Shown one piece after another: positions 52,740-62,301 of a stretch of 64,000 nucleotides of DNA (position 1 is its first letter; each line of letters starts with the position of its first letter). The notes under the pieces were generated by a model, which had not been told where the DNA came from, ran no database searches, and saw only the letters and a list, made by a program, of their open reading frames with translations. Position numbers and translations under genes: made by a program. Location: the NCBI GenBank assembly GCA_964569695.1, contig CAZMUA010000003.1, positions 1-64,000 of the forward strand. The letters are read 5' to 3'. Source of the stretch: UBA8106 sp964569695. GTDB taxonomy: Bacteria > Acidobacteriota > Vicinamibacteria > Vicinamibacterales > UBA823.

Positions 52740-53507
52740 ATGCCATCACCCAAGGTTCGACTTCAAAAGATTCTAGCGTCTGCTGGTATTTCGTCCCGTC
52801 GTGCAGCAGAACGGCTCATGGAAGTTGGACGGGTAAGTGTTAACGGTCACTCTGTAACAAAGCTTGGAGCAAAGGCTGATCCAGATCTTGATGACATCCG
52901 GGTCGATGGTCGCAAGGTAATCACTGGGCTCCCTCGGTCCTACCTTCTGGTGTGCAAGCCGCGTGGTTATGTCACCACTCGGTTCGACCCTGAAGGACGT
53001 CGAACCATCCTGGATCTGATCTCAAATGTACGTGAGTACGTCTATCCAGTGGGACGACTGGATTACGATTCAGAAGGCCTTGTGATTCTGACAAACGACG
53101 GCACGTTGGCTGCTCGACTCACGCATCCTCGCTATGGTGTAGAGCGTGTTTACGAAGCACGAGTTCGAGGCGTACCAAGCCAGGCGGCGATAGACTCGCT
53201 TCGTCACGGTATCCTAATTGATGGACGCCGCACTGCTTCAAGTGCAGTGAAGTTTCTGCGCAGGCTTAAAGCAAAAAGTGGTGAAAATGCTTTATTACGA
53301 GTTGCGATTCGTGAAGGCAGGAATCGACAGGTGAGGAAAATGTGTGAAGCGATTGGTCATCCAGTGATTCGACTTCGCCGTACACAGATCGGCCCAATTC
53401 GTGATTCTTCTCTTAAAGTTGGTGAACACAGGCTTTTAACTAAGTCTGAGGTGGCTGCGTTGACCCGCGCAAGCGACGTGTCACTCCGCCAAGATAAGAT
53501 GAGTTGA
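52740..53507 (+). CDS. rluB: RsuA/RluB-family pseudouridine synthase
   Basis: 255 residues. An N-terminal S4 RNA-binding domain (VRLQKILASAGISSRRAAERL) and a catalytic domain with the Asp in PVGRLDYDSEGLVILTNDG. IREGRNRQVRKMCEAIGHPV (key part EGRNRQVRKM) is the RsuA-family signature. Position after scpB is the usual one for the enzyme that modifies 23S rRNA U2605, so rluB is the likely symbol. ATG 52740, just after the scpB stop, is chosen; a frame extension into scpB has no domain support. Confidence 0.93.
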   Translation: MPSPKVRLQKILASAGISSRRAAERLMEVGRVSVNGHSVTKLGAKADPDLDDIRVDGRKVITGLPRSYLLVCKPRGYVTTRFDPEGRRTILDLISNVREYVYPVGRLDYDSEGLVILTNDGTLAARLTHPRYGVERVYEARVRGVPSQAAIDSLRHGILIDGRRTASSAVKFLRRLKAKSGENALLRVAIREGRNRQVRKMCEAIGHPVIRLRRTQIGPIRDSSLKVGEHRLLTKSEVAALTRASDVSLRQDKMS

Positions 53508-53516
53508 CTAGAGTCT

Positions 53517-54206
53517 ATGGCAGAAGCACACACAATTATCGCAATTGATGGTCCGTCTGGCGCTGGGAAAGGAACTGTAGCTCGTGCCGTTGCTGCCAAG
53601 CTTGGGTACCAGCATGTTGATACCGGAGCGATGTATCGTGCTGTGGCGTGGAAAGCCAACTTGGAAAAGGTGGCCTTTGATGATGAAGAGGGTTTGTCGA
53701 AGTTGACTGAGCGGGTGACCTTCGGGTTCAAAGATGGTCGTACAGTCATTGACGGTGATGATGTTACTGAGGCAATCCGTACGCCAGAGATCGATGTTGC
53801 AGCGGCTGCGGTCGCGAAATTGCCAGATGTCAGGCGGGCACTAGTAGCGCGACAGCGGGCACTAGGCGAATGTGGGGGTTTAGTGATGGAAGGGCGAGAC
53901 ATTGGAACCGTTGTCTTTCCTAATGCCACTGTAAAAATTTATCTTGACGCGACGGCTGACGAACGGGCCCGCCGTCGAGCTGCGGATCCAGCCCATGCGA
54001 GTGGAAGAGGCCATGATTTAGCTTTTGTCGCGACCGCCCTTGCGACTCGCGATGAATTAGATCGAACTCGTGCTGCTTCACCGCTGAAACTGGCTGAAGA
54101 TGCTGACCTTGTCGACACGACCGGTGTTCCCATTGAACAAGTTGTTCAGCGGGTGCTGACCCTCGTACATGCCAAGCTTGGTCGCAGCGATTCCGAGTCA
54201 TCTTAG
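53517..54206 (+). CDS. cmk: Cytidylate kinase
   Basis: 229 residues, phosphorylates CMP and dCMP. P-loop IDGPSGAGKGTVA, the NMP-binding DTGAMYRAVAW, and GLVMEGRDIGTVVFPNA (key part MEGRDIGTVVFP) with the R-x-x-D pattern are clear, as is the lid-region DERARRRAAD. It starts 9 bases after the pseudouridine synthase gene and precedes rpsA, the cmk-rpsA order known in Enterobacteria. Confidence 0.96.
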   Translation: MAEAHTIIAIDGPSGAGKGTVARAVAAKLGYQHVDTGAMYRAVAWKANLEKVAFDDEEGLSKLTERVTFGFKDGRTVIDGDDVTEAIRTPEIDVAAAAVAKLPDVRRALVARQRALGECGGLVMEGRDIGTVVFPNATVKIYLDATADERARRRAADPAHASGRGHDLAFVATALATRDELDRTRAASPLKLAEDADLVDTTGVPIEQVVQRVLTLVHAKLGRSDSESS

Positions 54207-54355
54207 ACACCCCACCAACGAAGCCTTGGTGAGATCATTAGGCCGCAAGGTCTTCTTGTTCGAGCGTGTTGTCAGAGGCATTAATGGTCAGTCAGTCAAG
54301 GGTTGTCGGAGGTGTTTTGGACCGCATTCTCGCAGTTTCATTGCCCTGTCGAAAC

Positions 54356-54385
54356 TTGACTGTCTTGAGATAAGTAGCGTATAAT
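54356..54385 (+). promoter_or_regulatory. Sigma70-type promoter upstream of rpsA
   Basis: TTGACT at 54356-54361 and TATAAT at 54380-54385 with an 18-base spacer form a near-consensus promoter 107 bases before the rpsA ATG. The predicted start near 54392 would give a leader of about 100 bases. It lies in the 286-base gap after cmk, so rpsA can be expressed apart from the upstream operon. Confidence 0.7.
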
Positions 54386-54418
54386 CTGTATCTTATCGTT
54401 ACTTCGAAGAGGGTAGCT

Positions 54419-54529
54419 ATGCGCTTATGGTTGCTTGAACAGGCCTCGCAGATTCGAAGAAACAGACTAAAAAGGGGGAGGGCCCGAAGAGCATGGCCAG
54501 CGCAGATGAGACGGAAAATATCGAACTGA
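54419..54529 (+). other. Possible leader ORF overlapping the rpsA start
   Basis: A 36-codon frame with its own AGAGGG ribosome site begins with MRLWLLEQASQIRRNRLKRG, is strongly basic, and ends in TGA 37 bases inside rpsA. It runs over the rpsA ribosome site (GGAGGG at 54477-54482). Translation of it could modulate rpsA initiation. There is no homology support; it may be chance. Confidence 0.3.
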
Positions 54530-56262
54530 CTAAAGGAGGTCCAGATAGCACCGTTGTCAAATCGGAACCGCACGACTTAGTGGAAGATCCCGATACCCCA
54601 GACCCTGATGAGTACGCCCGCCTATTAGAACTGTACGACAGCAGTTTTCGAAATATCGCTGAAGGTGAAGTAGTCAGTGGCACAGTACTTCAAGTCACAT
54701 CTTCTGAAGTTGTAGTCGACGTTGGCTATAAATCAGAAGGCATGATTGCGATTGAAGAATTCCGTAATGAGCGTGGTGAGATCGTAGTTCAAGTGGGTGA
54801 CCTTGTAGATGTCCTGCTTGAGCGAACAGAAGATCGACATGGCTATGTTGTGCTCTCCCGTGAAAAAGCCGAGAAGATGAAGATTTGGGATGAGATCGAA
54901 AAAGCCTATAACGATCAAAAAGTTGTTATTGGACACGTCATTGAACGAATTAAAGGTGGCCTTGCAGTCGATATTGGCGTTCGAGCCTTTCTTCCAGGTT
55001 CGCAAATTGATGTTCGTCCTGTTAGAAATCTCGATTCGCTCCGCGGAGAAGAGCTACGGATGCGGGTCATTAAGGTAAACAAGAAGCGTGGCAACATTGT
55101 GTTATCACGCAAGATTTTACTGGAAGAAGAAAACGCTGATAAGAAACAACAAACGTTAAGCACCTTGGCCGAAGGTAAGGTCATTAAGGGTGTTGTCAAG
55201 AACCTGACTGACTATGGTGCTTTTGTCGATCTTGGAGGCTTAGACGGCTTACTGCATATCACGGATATGTCTTGGGGACGAGTCTCACATCCGTCTGAGT
55301 TGTTCAAGATTAACGATGAGGCAGAAGTGATTGTGCTTAAGTTTGATCCTGAGACTGAACGGGTCTCCTTGGGGTATAAGCAACTTATCGCAGATCCGTG
55401 GGACGGTGTGGATGACCGCTATCCGGTGAATGGACGTGTTAGTGGTCGGGTCGTAAGTTTGACGGATTACGGAGCCTTTGTAGAGCTGGAACCTGGTGTT
55501 GAGGGTTTGATTCATGTATCGGAAATGTCTTGGAGTAAGAGGGTTAAACACCCGTCAAAAATTTTAAACGTTGGGGATACAGTAGAAGCGTTGGTGTTGG
55601 GGGTTGACCCGAACGCTCGACGGATATCACTAGGCTTGAAGCAAATCGAAGTAAATCCTTGGCTGCAAATTGCCGATCGTTATCCACTCGGTACGAAAAT
55701 TACTGGGACTGTTAGGAATGTTACCGAGTTCGGTGCCTTTGTTGAAGTTGAAGAAGGTGTCGATGGATTGATTCATATATCTGACATGTCGTGGAGTAAA
55801 CGGCTGCAGCACCCGTCTGAAGTAGTCAACAAGGGTGACGAAGTGGAGGCGGTGGTACTCAATGTGGACGCTGAAAACCAACGGTTGTCATTGGGTCTTA
55901 AGCAGTTGTCAACAGATATCTGGGACGATTTTCTTTCCAACAATAGCGCTGGCGATGTTGTCGAAGGCAAGATCGTCAAGTTGACGAATTTCGGTGCATT
56001 TGTTGAGCTCGCCGATGGAATCGAAGGGTTGATTCATATTTCAGAGTTTGACGATGAACAGGGTGACGAGAAAATTGAATTAGAAGTTGACCAAACTTAT
56101 TCGATGAAAATCATTAAGCTCAGTGCAGTAGACAGAAAGATCGGACTGAGTATACGGGCGCTCAAGTTAGGTGATGAAGCGGTTGACTGGTCATCTCAGG
56201 ACGAGCAGTCGGGTTCACCAGAAGCCACATTAGGCGACCACTTTAAACGTGCGCAAGAGTAA
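54493..56262 (+). CDS. rpsA: 30S ribosomal protein S1
   Basis: 589 residues with six S1/OB domains. The first two are ribosome-binding type (GTVLQVTSSEVVVDVGYKSEG; GHVIERIKGGLAVDIGVRAFLPGSQ). The other four are canonical RNA-binding repeats of the form GxVxxLTDYGAFVxLxxGxEGLxHxSxMSW. Six domains is the full E. coli-type count. An acidic N-terminal extension of about 45 residues precedes domain 1. GGAGGG lies 10 bases before the ATG. Promoter at 54356-54385 and IHF-family gene downstream. Confidence 0.97.
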   Translation: MASADETENIELTKGGPDSTVVKSEPHDLVEDPDTPDPDEYARLLELYDSSFRNIAEGEVVSGTVLQVTSSEVVVDVGYKSEGMIAIEEFRNERGEIVVQVGDLVDVLLERTEDRHGYVVLSREKAEKMKIWDEIEKAYNDQKVVIGHVIERIKGGLAVDIGVRAFLPGSQIDVRPVRNLDSLRGEELRMRVIKVNKKRGNIVLSRKILLEEENADKKQQTLSTLAEGKVIKGVVKNLTDYGAFVDLGGLDGLLHITDMSWGRVSHPSELFKINDEAEVIVLKFDPETERVSLGYKQLIADPWDGVDDRYPVNGRVSGRVVSLTDYGAFVELEPGVEGLIHVSEMSWSKRVKHPSKILNVGDTVEALVLGVDPNARRISLGLKQIEVNPWLQIADRYPLGTKITGTVRNVTEFGAFVEVEEGVDGLIHISDMSWSKRLQHPSEVVNKGDEVEAVVLNVDAENQRLSLGLKQLSTDIWDDFLSNNSAGDVVEGKIVKLTNFGAFVELADGIEGLIHISEFDDEQGDEKIELEVDQTYSMKIIKLSAVDRKIGLSIRALKLGDEAVDWSSQDEQSGSPEATLGDHFKRAQE

Positions 56263-56313
56263 CTTAGCTTGACCTTGGTTTAATCGTCTTGGGCAACGAG
56301 TAGGGGGAGCGGT

Positions 56314-56661
56314 ATGACAAAGGCGGAGCTTGTTGAAGAGGTTTCGCGTGTTTCCGAACTTACCAAGAAACATTCCGAAGTCATTGTCGACACGGTATTC
56401 AAAAGCATTGTTACAGCTTTGCATCGCGGTGAAAAGATCGAACTTCGAGGTTTTGGGAGTTTTCGGTTAAGGCAGCGTGAGCCGCGGAAGGGGCGAAATC
56501 CTAAAACTGGCGATAGGGTTGACGTTCCGCCGAAGAAGGTGCCATATTTTAAACCGGGTAAAGACCTGAAAGAGTTAATTAATCGACGGTCCAAAGAGTC
56601 TACGGCTTCAACGCCTAGTGTCACAACTTTGCCAGACAATACCAGCTTACGGCAATACTGA
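56314..56661 (+). CDS. IHF/HU-family DNA-bending protein (IHF beta-like)
   Basis: 115 residues. MTKAELVEEVS, IVTALHRGEKIELRGFGSFRLRQREPRKGRNPKTGD (key parts ELRGFGSF and RKGRNPKTG) and VPYFKPGKDLKELIN match IHF/HU, with the DNA-intercalating Pro in RNPKTG. The gene follows rpsA with a strong AGGGGGAG site, as ihfB does in E. coli. A 24-residue Ser/Thr-rich tail extends beyond the usual end (about 94). Whether it works as IHF or an HU homodimer cannot be told; no ihfA is in the window. Confidence 0.92.
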   Translation: MTKAELVEEVSRVSELTKKHSEVIVDTVFKSIVTALHRGEKIELRGFGSFRLRQREPRKGRNPKTGDRVDVPPKKVPYFKPGKDLKELINRRSKESTASTPSVTTLPDNTSLRQY

Positions 56662-56673
56662 TGTCCGTATGAG

Positions 56674-57249
56674 ATGTCGCATGCGATCAAAAGCGAGCAT
56701 CTCTCTGTTGCTGATTTCCATCCTGTTTTATTAGGTTCGCGTTTCGTGAAATACCTCTGGTCACCCTGGAGATTTAAATACGTGGTCAGTGCCAACCGGT
56801 CGCGGGAGTGTATTTTCTGTGAAGTCTTAACGGAAAATTCAGCATCAACACTCTTGCTTTATCAAGGGGAGACTTGTTTCATTCAACTCAATCTCTATCC
56901 TTACAGTCCAGGTCATTTAATGGTTGTTCCTAATCGACATTTACCTTCGTTGACTGCGGCGACAGTGCAAGAGCGGATTGAAATGATTACATTGATGGCC
57001 CGTGCTGAAGTTGCCCTAACTGAGGTTTACGCACCACAGGGGTTGAACGTTGGTATTAATCTTGGCACTGCGGGAGGCGCTGGGGTGGTGGACCACATCC
57101 ACGTACACGTTGTACCACGCTGGTCTGGTGATACAAATTTCATGACTGTAATTGGTGACACCCGAGTGCTGCCAGAAGAACTCGAACAAACAGCTGCCAA
57201 ACTACGGCCTATTTTAAAGCGTCTGGCTGTATCCGAGAAGAAGAGCTAG
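56674..57249 (+). CDS. HIT-family hydrolase (Ap4A phosphorylase/HIT-like)
   Basis: 191 residues. LWSPWRFKYV, CIFCEV with a zinc-type CxxC, LNLYPYSPGHLMVVPNRHLPSL (key part PYSPGHLMVVP) and the catalytic triad HIHVHVVPRW identify the HIT group common next to housekeeping genes. It hydrolyses or phosphorolyses nucleotide derivatives. ATG 56674 gives about 20 extra N-terminal residues before the conserved part; GTG at 56746 is an alternative start. Begins 12 bases after the IHF-family gene. Confidence 0.92.
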   Translation: MSHAIKSEHLSVADFHPVLLGSRFVKYLWSPWRFKYVVSANRSRECIFCEVLTENSASTLLLYQGETCFIQLNLYPYSPGHLMVVPNRHLPSLTAATVQERIEMITLMARAEVALTEVYAPQGLNVGINLGTAGGAGVVDHIHVHVVPRWSGDTNFMTVIGDTRVLPEELEQTAAKLRPILKRLAVSEKKS

Positions 57250-57295
57250 ATTGTATTGGTGTAACTGATTTCGATTTACACATTCGAGTGAATGT

Positions 57296-58471
57296 TTAAA
57301 ATCTATTCTCCAGAATTTGCTTAGCGATTGTTTGCAACTGCAGATTAGAAGTTCCTTCATAGATTTGTCCGATTTTCGCATCTCTGTACAGTTTCTCGAC
57401 GGGATAATCTTTTACGTATCCGTAGCCTCCAAAAAGCTGCACAGCAAGCGAGGTAACCTTTTCAGCGACATCTGATGAAAAAAGCTTGCACATCGCCGAT
57501 TCGGTAAGAAATTTATGCCCCCCGTCTCTTAAACGGGCGGCGTTGTAGACGGTAAGTCGCGCAGCTTCTAACTCAGTTGCAGCTTGGGCAAGTTGAAACT
57601 GTACTCCTTGAAAATCTGCAATCGGTTTACCAAATTGTTTGCGTTCCTTCGTGTAGGCAACAGCATGGTCCAAGGCACCAGAGGCGAGACCGATCATCTG
57701 TGCGCCGATGCCGATCCTGCCGGCGTTCAAAGTTTCAATGGCTACCTTATATCCCTGACCAATTTCACCGAGGAGGTTGCTATTCGGGACGAGACAACCG
57801 TCAAGAATTAACTCACACGTGCTACTCGCGCGAATACCAAGCTTGTCTTCTTTTACTCCGATACTAAAACCTTCCATATCTCGTTCTACGATGAAGGCTG
57901 TAATACCACGATGTCCCAATTCGGGTTTCGCGTTAGCGAAAACCACGAAAATGTCTGCCTCGGCTGCATTTGTGATCCATAGCTTTCGCCCGGTAAGTTC
58001 AAAGGCACCATCACGAGGAATGCAACGGGTTGTCAATGAAAATGCATCGCTTCCGGAGCTTGATTCTGAGAGCGCATATGCTCCGACCGTAGTGGAAGTT
58101 AATCTCGGTATGTAGCGACGTTTTAGGTCTTGGTTGCCCCAATGGAGCAGTGCATTAATGACTAACGTGTTGTGCACATCGACAAGGAGTGCAATGGATG
58201 GATCGACACGTGAAATTGCTTCAATGGCTAAAATAGTCTGAAAAAAATATCCGCCAGAACCTTGAAATTCGTCTGGTGCTTCAATGCCCATTATTCCAAG
58301 TTTAAACAAATCATCAATGAGAGCTCGAGGAATCGTTTTGGATGAGTCCATCTCTCGTACGAGTGGACGAATACATTCGTCGGCGAAGGAACGCACGCTC
58401 GTACGGAATAAAAGTTCTTCTTCGGTTAACTTGGTCAGCGGGCCGGGTGTCTCAGGCGCATTATTTGTCAC
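57296..58471 (-). CDS. Acyl-CoA dehydrogenase
   Basis: 391-residue FAD flavoenzyme of fatty-acid or branched-chain acyl-CoA oxidation. AYALSESSSGSDAFSL (FAD/substrate region), KLWITNAAEADIFVVFA, GIRASSTCELIL, ERKQFGKPIADFQGVQF, QLFGGYGYVKDYPVEKLYRDAKIGQIYEGTSNLQ (key part YEGTSN with the catalytic Glu) are all intact; short/branched-chain type by appearance. Isolated from other beta-oxidation genes in the window. Divergent from the VWA gene. Confidence 0.95.
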   Translation of the reverse strand: MTNNAPETPGPLTKLTEEELLFRTSVRSFADECIRPLVREMDSSKTIPRALIDDLFKLGIMGIEAPDEFQGSGGYFFQTILAIEAISRVDPSIALLVDVHNTLVINALLHWGNQDLKRRYIPRLTSTTVGAYALSESSSGSDAFSLTTRCIPRDGAFELTGRKLWITNAAEADIFVVFANAKPELGHRGITAFIVERDMEGFSIGVKEDKLGIRASSTCELILDGCLVPNSNLLGEIGQGYKVAIETLNAGRIGIGAQMIGLASGALDHAVAYTKERKQFGKPIADFQGVQFQLAQAATELEAARLTVYNAARLRDGGHKFLTESAMCKLFSSDVAEKVTSLAVQLFGGYGYVKDYPVEKLYRDAKIGQIYEGTSNLQLQTIAKQILENRF

Positions 58472-58642
58472 GATATCTTCTAGGTGGATGTGCTTACGAC
58501 CCTTGATTTGATGTCATGGTTTCAGATGCATCCACAAAAATGACGAGACCGCCTTGGTTGCTGCGAAATGTTATCATTAAAACGTGGACGGCATGGTAGG
58601 GCAGTTGTGTAGGGCTTATCTTCAGGCTACTTGGCTCGTCGC

Positions 58643-60721
58643 ATGAATCAGCTCATGTCTCGAATCCTTAACTTCTCTTTATTTATTGTCGTTTTACTCC
58701 ACTTTGGTATTGGAGAAGCTCACCAGATTCAACCTCCTCCCCCTGAGCAGGCCCAGGAAGGTCAAGCTGAACAACCTGTATTTCGTACAGGGATCAATTT
58801 TGTTCGTGTAGACGTAATCGTAACGGACGATGACGATAATCCAGTTACTGATCTAACAATCGAAGATTTTGAAGTGTTCGAGGATGGTGATTTACAGACA
58901 GTTGAAACGCTACAGTTTTTTGAGATAAGTGGCATACAAAGCGCATTAGAACCACCTAGGGCGATTCGGAGCATCTACGATGAGGAGACCGAAGCGAATC
59001 GTCCAGATGTGCGCCTGTTTGCCATCTTTATGGACGATTATCACGTCAGGCGTGGGGCGGGATTACGTATCATTGAACCGCTCGTGAATTGGATTCGTAA
59101 CGACTTGTCTCCATCAGATCTTATCGCCGTCATGTACCCGTTGACCCCGTTAACTGACGTGCGCCTGACACGTAATCACGAAGCGATTATCAATGCGATA
59201 GAGAAATTCAGAGGCCGTAAGTACGATCACGAAGCTCGGAATGGCTTTGAGATGCGCTATGCCACTGCATCAGCAGAAACAGTTGAAATGATTCGTAACG
59301 AAGTATCTCTGACAGCATTGCGAGCACTTATGACTCGCTTGGGTGGGCTTCGTGAAGGGCGCAAGTCAGTAATTCTTGTGAGCGAAGGGTATACGAATAT
59401 CGTGCCTCCACAATTACGTAATCCGATTGCTAGTGAATTTGATGACCCACGTCAGCGGAATCCATTCATTGGTTCGGATGATCCACGTGAATCGGCTCGT
59501 CGGATGATGGCTGATGTGTCGATCCGGACTGACTTAGAGCGCGTTTTTGATACGGCTAACCGAAATAATACGTCGATTTATGCGCTGGACCCTCGAGGTC
59601 TAGCTTCCTTTGAGTTTGATATCGACAGCGGTGTCGGTTTGACAGATGACAGCAATATGCTTCAGTCGACTATGGCTACTCTTCGTGATTTGGCCGAGAC
59701 TACCGACGGCCGTGCCATCGTTAACCGTAATGATCCGACTGATGGACTTCGTCAGGCAGTGCGGGATTCAAGCGCATACTATCTTCTGGGTTATACGTCG
59801 AACGACACTCCAACTGATGGTCGTTTTCACGAGATTCGAGTGCGCGTGAAGAGGCGCGGTCTCGATGTTCGTGCACGCAAAGGGTACTGGGCACTGTCTG
59901 AGGAAGATCTCGAGCGACTTGAAGCGCCTGCACCAGCCGCAGCACCGTCTGAGGTCGACTTGGCCTTGCGGGTCTTGGAGGCGCGTCGGAACGCAACTCA
60001 GATACAAACTTGGATTGGTACAGCGAAAGGCAACAATGGTTTATCTCGAATGACCTTCGCCTGGCGTCCAATCCCACGCGTTCCTGGACGGGCTTCTGTG
60101 GATGTATCTGGTGTTGAAATTGTCGCGCGTGATGAGGAGGGTACGACCTTCTTCGAAGGCCTAGTGCCTGCTGAAACTGCTATAGAGTCCCAGTCCGACT
60201 TGTCTCCAAGCACAGAAAAGCCGGTGCAGCTGCCCATTGTTGCGTTTGACGTTGAACCTGGTTTATTGAGATTAGATTTATCGATCCAAGGTGCTGATGG
60301 CAGAGTGTTAGATAACGATGTTCAGAGTTTTACCGTACCTGATTTTACTGAAATCGATGTAGCCCTCAGTTCGGCAATGGTCTTTCGCGCAAGTAATGCA
60401 TATGAAATGCGTCAGTTGCGAACACAATCGGATGTTGTACCGGAGATTGGGCGAGAGTTTCGACGTGGCGATCAATTGCTGATCCGATTCGAAACCTATG
60501 CTTTGGGCGAAGCAAGTCCGTCTGTAGAAGGTGCGTTGCTCAATCGTGCTGGGGACGTCATGGTTAAGCTTCCGGTCATGTTGACTGCCGCAGGAGCCGA
60601 TTTTTATGAACTCAGTTTACCGTTGGCGAATCTTGCTCCCGGAGAGTATCTAGTTGAACTGACAGCGTCGATCGGGTTGGAACCCGTCCGTCAATTGATT
60701 GCATTCCGAGTGACTAGTTGA
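58643..60721 (+). CDS. Secreted VWA-domain protein of the acidobacterial type
   Basis: 692 residues. A signal peptide (RILNFSLFIVVLLHFGIGEAHQ) is followed by a Pro/Gln-rich linker, then the segment FVRVDVIVTDDDDNPVTDLTIEDFEVFEDG (key part VTDLTIEDFEVFEDG) and a VWA-like domain with LFAIFMDDYHVRRG in place of a canonical DxSxS. SVILVSEGYT and YALDPRGL follow, then RDSSAYYLLGYTS and VRVKRRGLDVRARKGYWA. This is the VWFA-related acidobacterial domain family, which is abundant in Acidobacteriota. Function unknown. ATG 58643 is used; TTG 58631 and ATG 58655 are possible. No strong ribosome site. Confidence 0.88.
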   Translation: MNQLMSRILNFSLFIVVLLHFGIGEAHQIQPPPPEQAQEGQAEQPVFRTGINFVRVDVIVTDDDDNPVTDLTIEDFEVFEDGDLQTVETLQFFEISGIQSALEPPRAIRSIYDEETEANRPDVRLFAIFMDDYHVRRGAGLRIIEPLVNWIRNDLSPSDLIAVMYPLTPLTDVRLTRNHEAIINAIEKFRGRKYDHEARNGFEMRYATASAETVEMIRNEVSLTALRALMTRLGGLREGRKSVILVSEGYTNIVPPQLRNPIASEFDDPRQRNPFIGSDDPRESARRMMADVSIRTDLERVFDTANRNNTSIYALDPRGLASFEFDIDSGVGLTDDSNMLQSTMATLRDLAETTDGRAIVNRNDPTDGLRQAVRDSSAYYLLGYTSNDTPTDGRFHEIRVRVKRRGLDVRARKGYWALSEEDLERLEAPAPAAAPSEVDLALRVLEARRNATQIQTWIGTAKGNNGLSRMTFAWRPIPRVPGRASVDVSGVEIVARDEEGTTFFEGLVPAETAIESQSDLSPSTEKPVQLPIVAFDVEPGLLRLDLSIQGADGRVLDNDVQSFTVPDFTEIDVALSSAMVFRASNAYEMRQLRTQSDVVPEIGREFRRGDQLLIRFETYALGEASPSVEGALLNRAGDVMVKLPVMLTAAGADFYELSLPLANLAPGEYLVELTASIGLEPVRQLIAFRVTS

Positions 60722-60725
60722 GTGG

Positions 60726-60750
60726 AGACCCCAGTCTGGTCTGGCTTTTT
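60726..60750 (+). terminator. Weak intrinsic terminator after the VWA gene
   Basis: AGACC (60726-60730) and GGTCT (60738-60742) form a 5-base stem with a 7-base loop; a run of five T lies at 60746-60750. An alternative CCAG/CTGG pairing overlaps. Short stem, so low confidence. Confidence 0.4.
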
Positions 60751-60887
60751 GCGCCGTCAAATGGTTTCAGTCAGTTAATTTCCTGGTGAATTTAAAGTGA
60801 TGGCGCATGGTATATTTATGAGTTTGTAGGTACCGAGCGATTGTTAATAGTTAGATGCTGACATATTACTGTGAGGAGGATTGACAG

Positions 60888-62285
60888 ATGGTGACCAAGG
60901 GAACAAAGGCTCAGGCGCATACCGCGACTAGCTACACTTCTGACGTACTCGCTAGTGTTCTTGAGAGGAATACAGCAGAGCCCGAGTTTCATCAGGCTGT
61001 TGAGGAGGTATTCACCTCTCTCGGTCCGGCGCTGGAACGGCGCTCCGATTATCGCAACGCACGCATTCTTGAGCGGATCGTTGAGCCCGAACGGGTCATC
61101 ATGTTTCGAATACCTTGGCAAGACGATCAAGGTGGTATTCATGTCAACCGAGGGTTTCGAATCGAGATGAATAGTGCCATCGGTCCTTATAAAGGAGGTC
61201 TTCGATTTCATCCTTCTGTGAATCTAGGTATCCTCAAATTCTTGGCGTTTGAACAAATTTTCAAGAATGCACTAACAACACTGCCGATGGGGGGAGGCAA
61301 AGGAGGATCAGATTTTGACCCCAAGGGCAAGAGCGACTCAGAAGTGATGCGGTTTTGTCAAAGCTTTATGACCGAATTGGCTCGCCACATTGGTCCCAAC
61401 ACAGACGTACCAGCGGGTGACATTGGAGTTGGTGGTCGAGAAATCGGCTACATGTTTGGGCAATACAAGCGTCTACGCAATGAATTCACCGGGGTAATAA
61501 CTGGTAAAGGACTCAATTGGGGTGGTTCGCTCATACGGCCTGAAGCGACCGGCTATGGTTCAGTTTATTTTGCTGCAGAGATGTTGGCGACTAAGGGAGA
61601 ATCACTCGAAGATAAGGTTTGTCTTGTTTCTGGGAGTGGTAATGTTGCGCAATACACGGTTGAAAAATTGATTCAATTAGGTGCGAAGGCGGTAACCCTG
61701 TCCGATTCAAGCGGTTATATCTATGATGAGGCTGGGATTGACAAGGAAAAACTTGAATTCGTATTTGATTTGAAGAACGTACGCCGTGGTCGTATCAAGG
61801 AATACGCAGATAAATATAAGAATGTAGAATTCACGGCGAGGAATGCTGCACTTGACCATAATCCTTTGTGGAATCACAAGGCGCAGTGTGCATTTCCGAG
61901 TGCGACTCAGAATGAGCTCAATGAAAAAGATGCGATGGCGATGGTTAAGAATGGAGTGGAGTTGGTGTCTGAAGGTGCCAACATGCCCGTAACAACCAAT
62001 GGCATTAAACAATTTCTTGACGCAGGAATTCTTTATGGCCCTGGGAAAGCTGCTAATGCTGGCGGTGTTGCTACTTCTGGGCTGGAGATGACACAGAATG
62101 CCCAGCGTTTGGTTTGGACGCGCGAACAGGTAGATGAACGACTTCAGCACATCATGAAAGCAGTTCACAAGGTGTGCTATGAAACCGCAGAGCATTTCGG
62201 TGCGCCAAACAACTACGTGAGTGGTGCTAACATCGCAGGTTTTGTGAAGGTGGCAGACTCGATGCTGGATCAAGGCATAGTCTAG
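60888..62285 (+). CDS. gdhA: NADP-type glutamate dehydrogenase (hexameric)
   Basis: 465 residues, links ammonia and 2-oxoglutarate to glutamate. Substrate-site lysines in GPYKGGLRFHPSVNLG (key part KGGLRFHP) and PMGGGKGGSDFDPKGKSD (key part MGGGKGGSDFDPKG), the catalytic Asp region VPAGDIGVGGREIG, and the dinucleotide fold VCLVSGSGNVAQYTVEKL. Length and the SDSSGYIYD segment after the first Rossmann strand fit the NADP-dependent small hexameric class. GAGGAGG precedes the ATG. Confidence 0.96.
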   Translation: MVTKGTKAQAHTATSYTSDVLASVLERNTAEPEFHQAVEEVFTSLGPALERRSDYRNARILERIVEPERVIMFRIPWQDDQGGIHVNRGFRIEMNSAIGPYKGGLRFHPSVNLGILKFLAFEQIFKNALTTLPMGGGKGGSDFDPKGKSDSEVMRFCQSFMTELARHIGPNTDVPAGDIGVGGREIGYMFGQYKRLRNEFTGVITGKGLNWGGSLIRPEATGYGSVYFAAEMLATKGESLEDKVCLVSGSGNVAQYTVEKLIQLGAKAVTLSDSSGYIYDEAGIDKEKLEFVFDLKNVRRGRIKEYADKYKNVEFTARNAALDHNPLWNHKAQCAFPSATQNELNEKDAMAMVKNGVELVSEGANMPVTTNGIKQFLDAGILYGPGKAANAGGVATSGLEMTQNAQRLVWTREQVDERLQHIMKAVHKVCYETAEHFGAPNNYVSGANIAGFVKVADSMLDQGIV

Positions 62286-62301
62286 CTGGCGCTGCCTTGA
62301 G

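Noticed and set aside
60841..60869. Promoter TTGTTA-N17-TATTAC before gdhA
   Set aside because: The predicted transcript start would fall inside the ribosome site at 60873-60879, leaving no usable leader.
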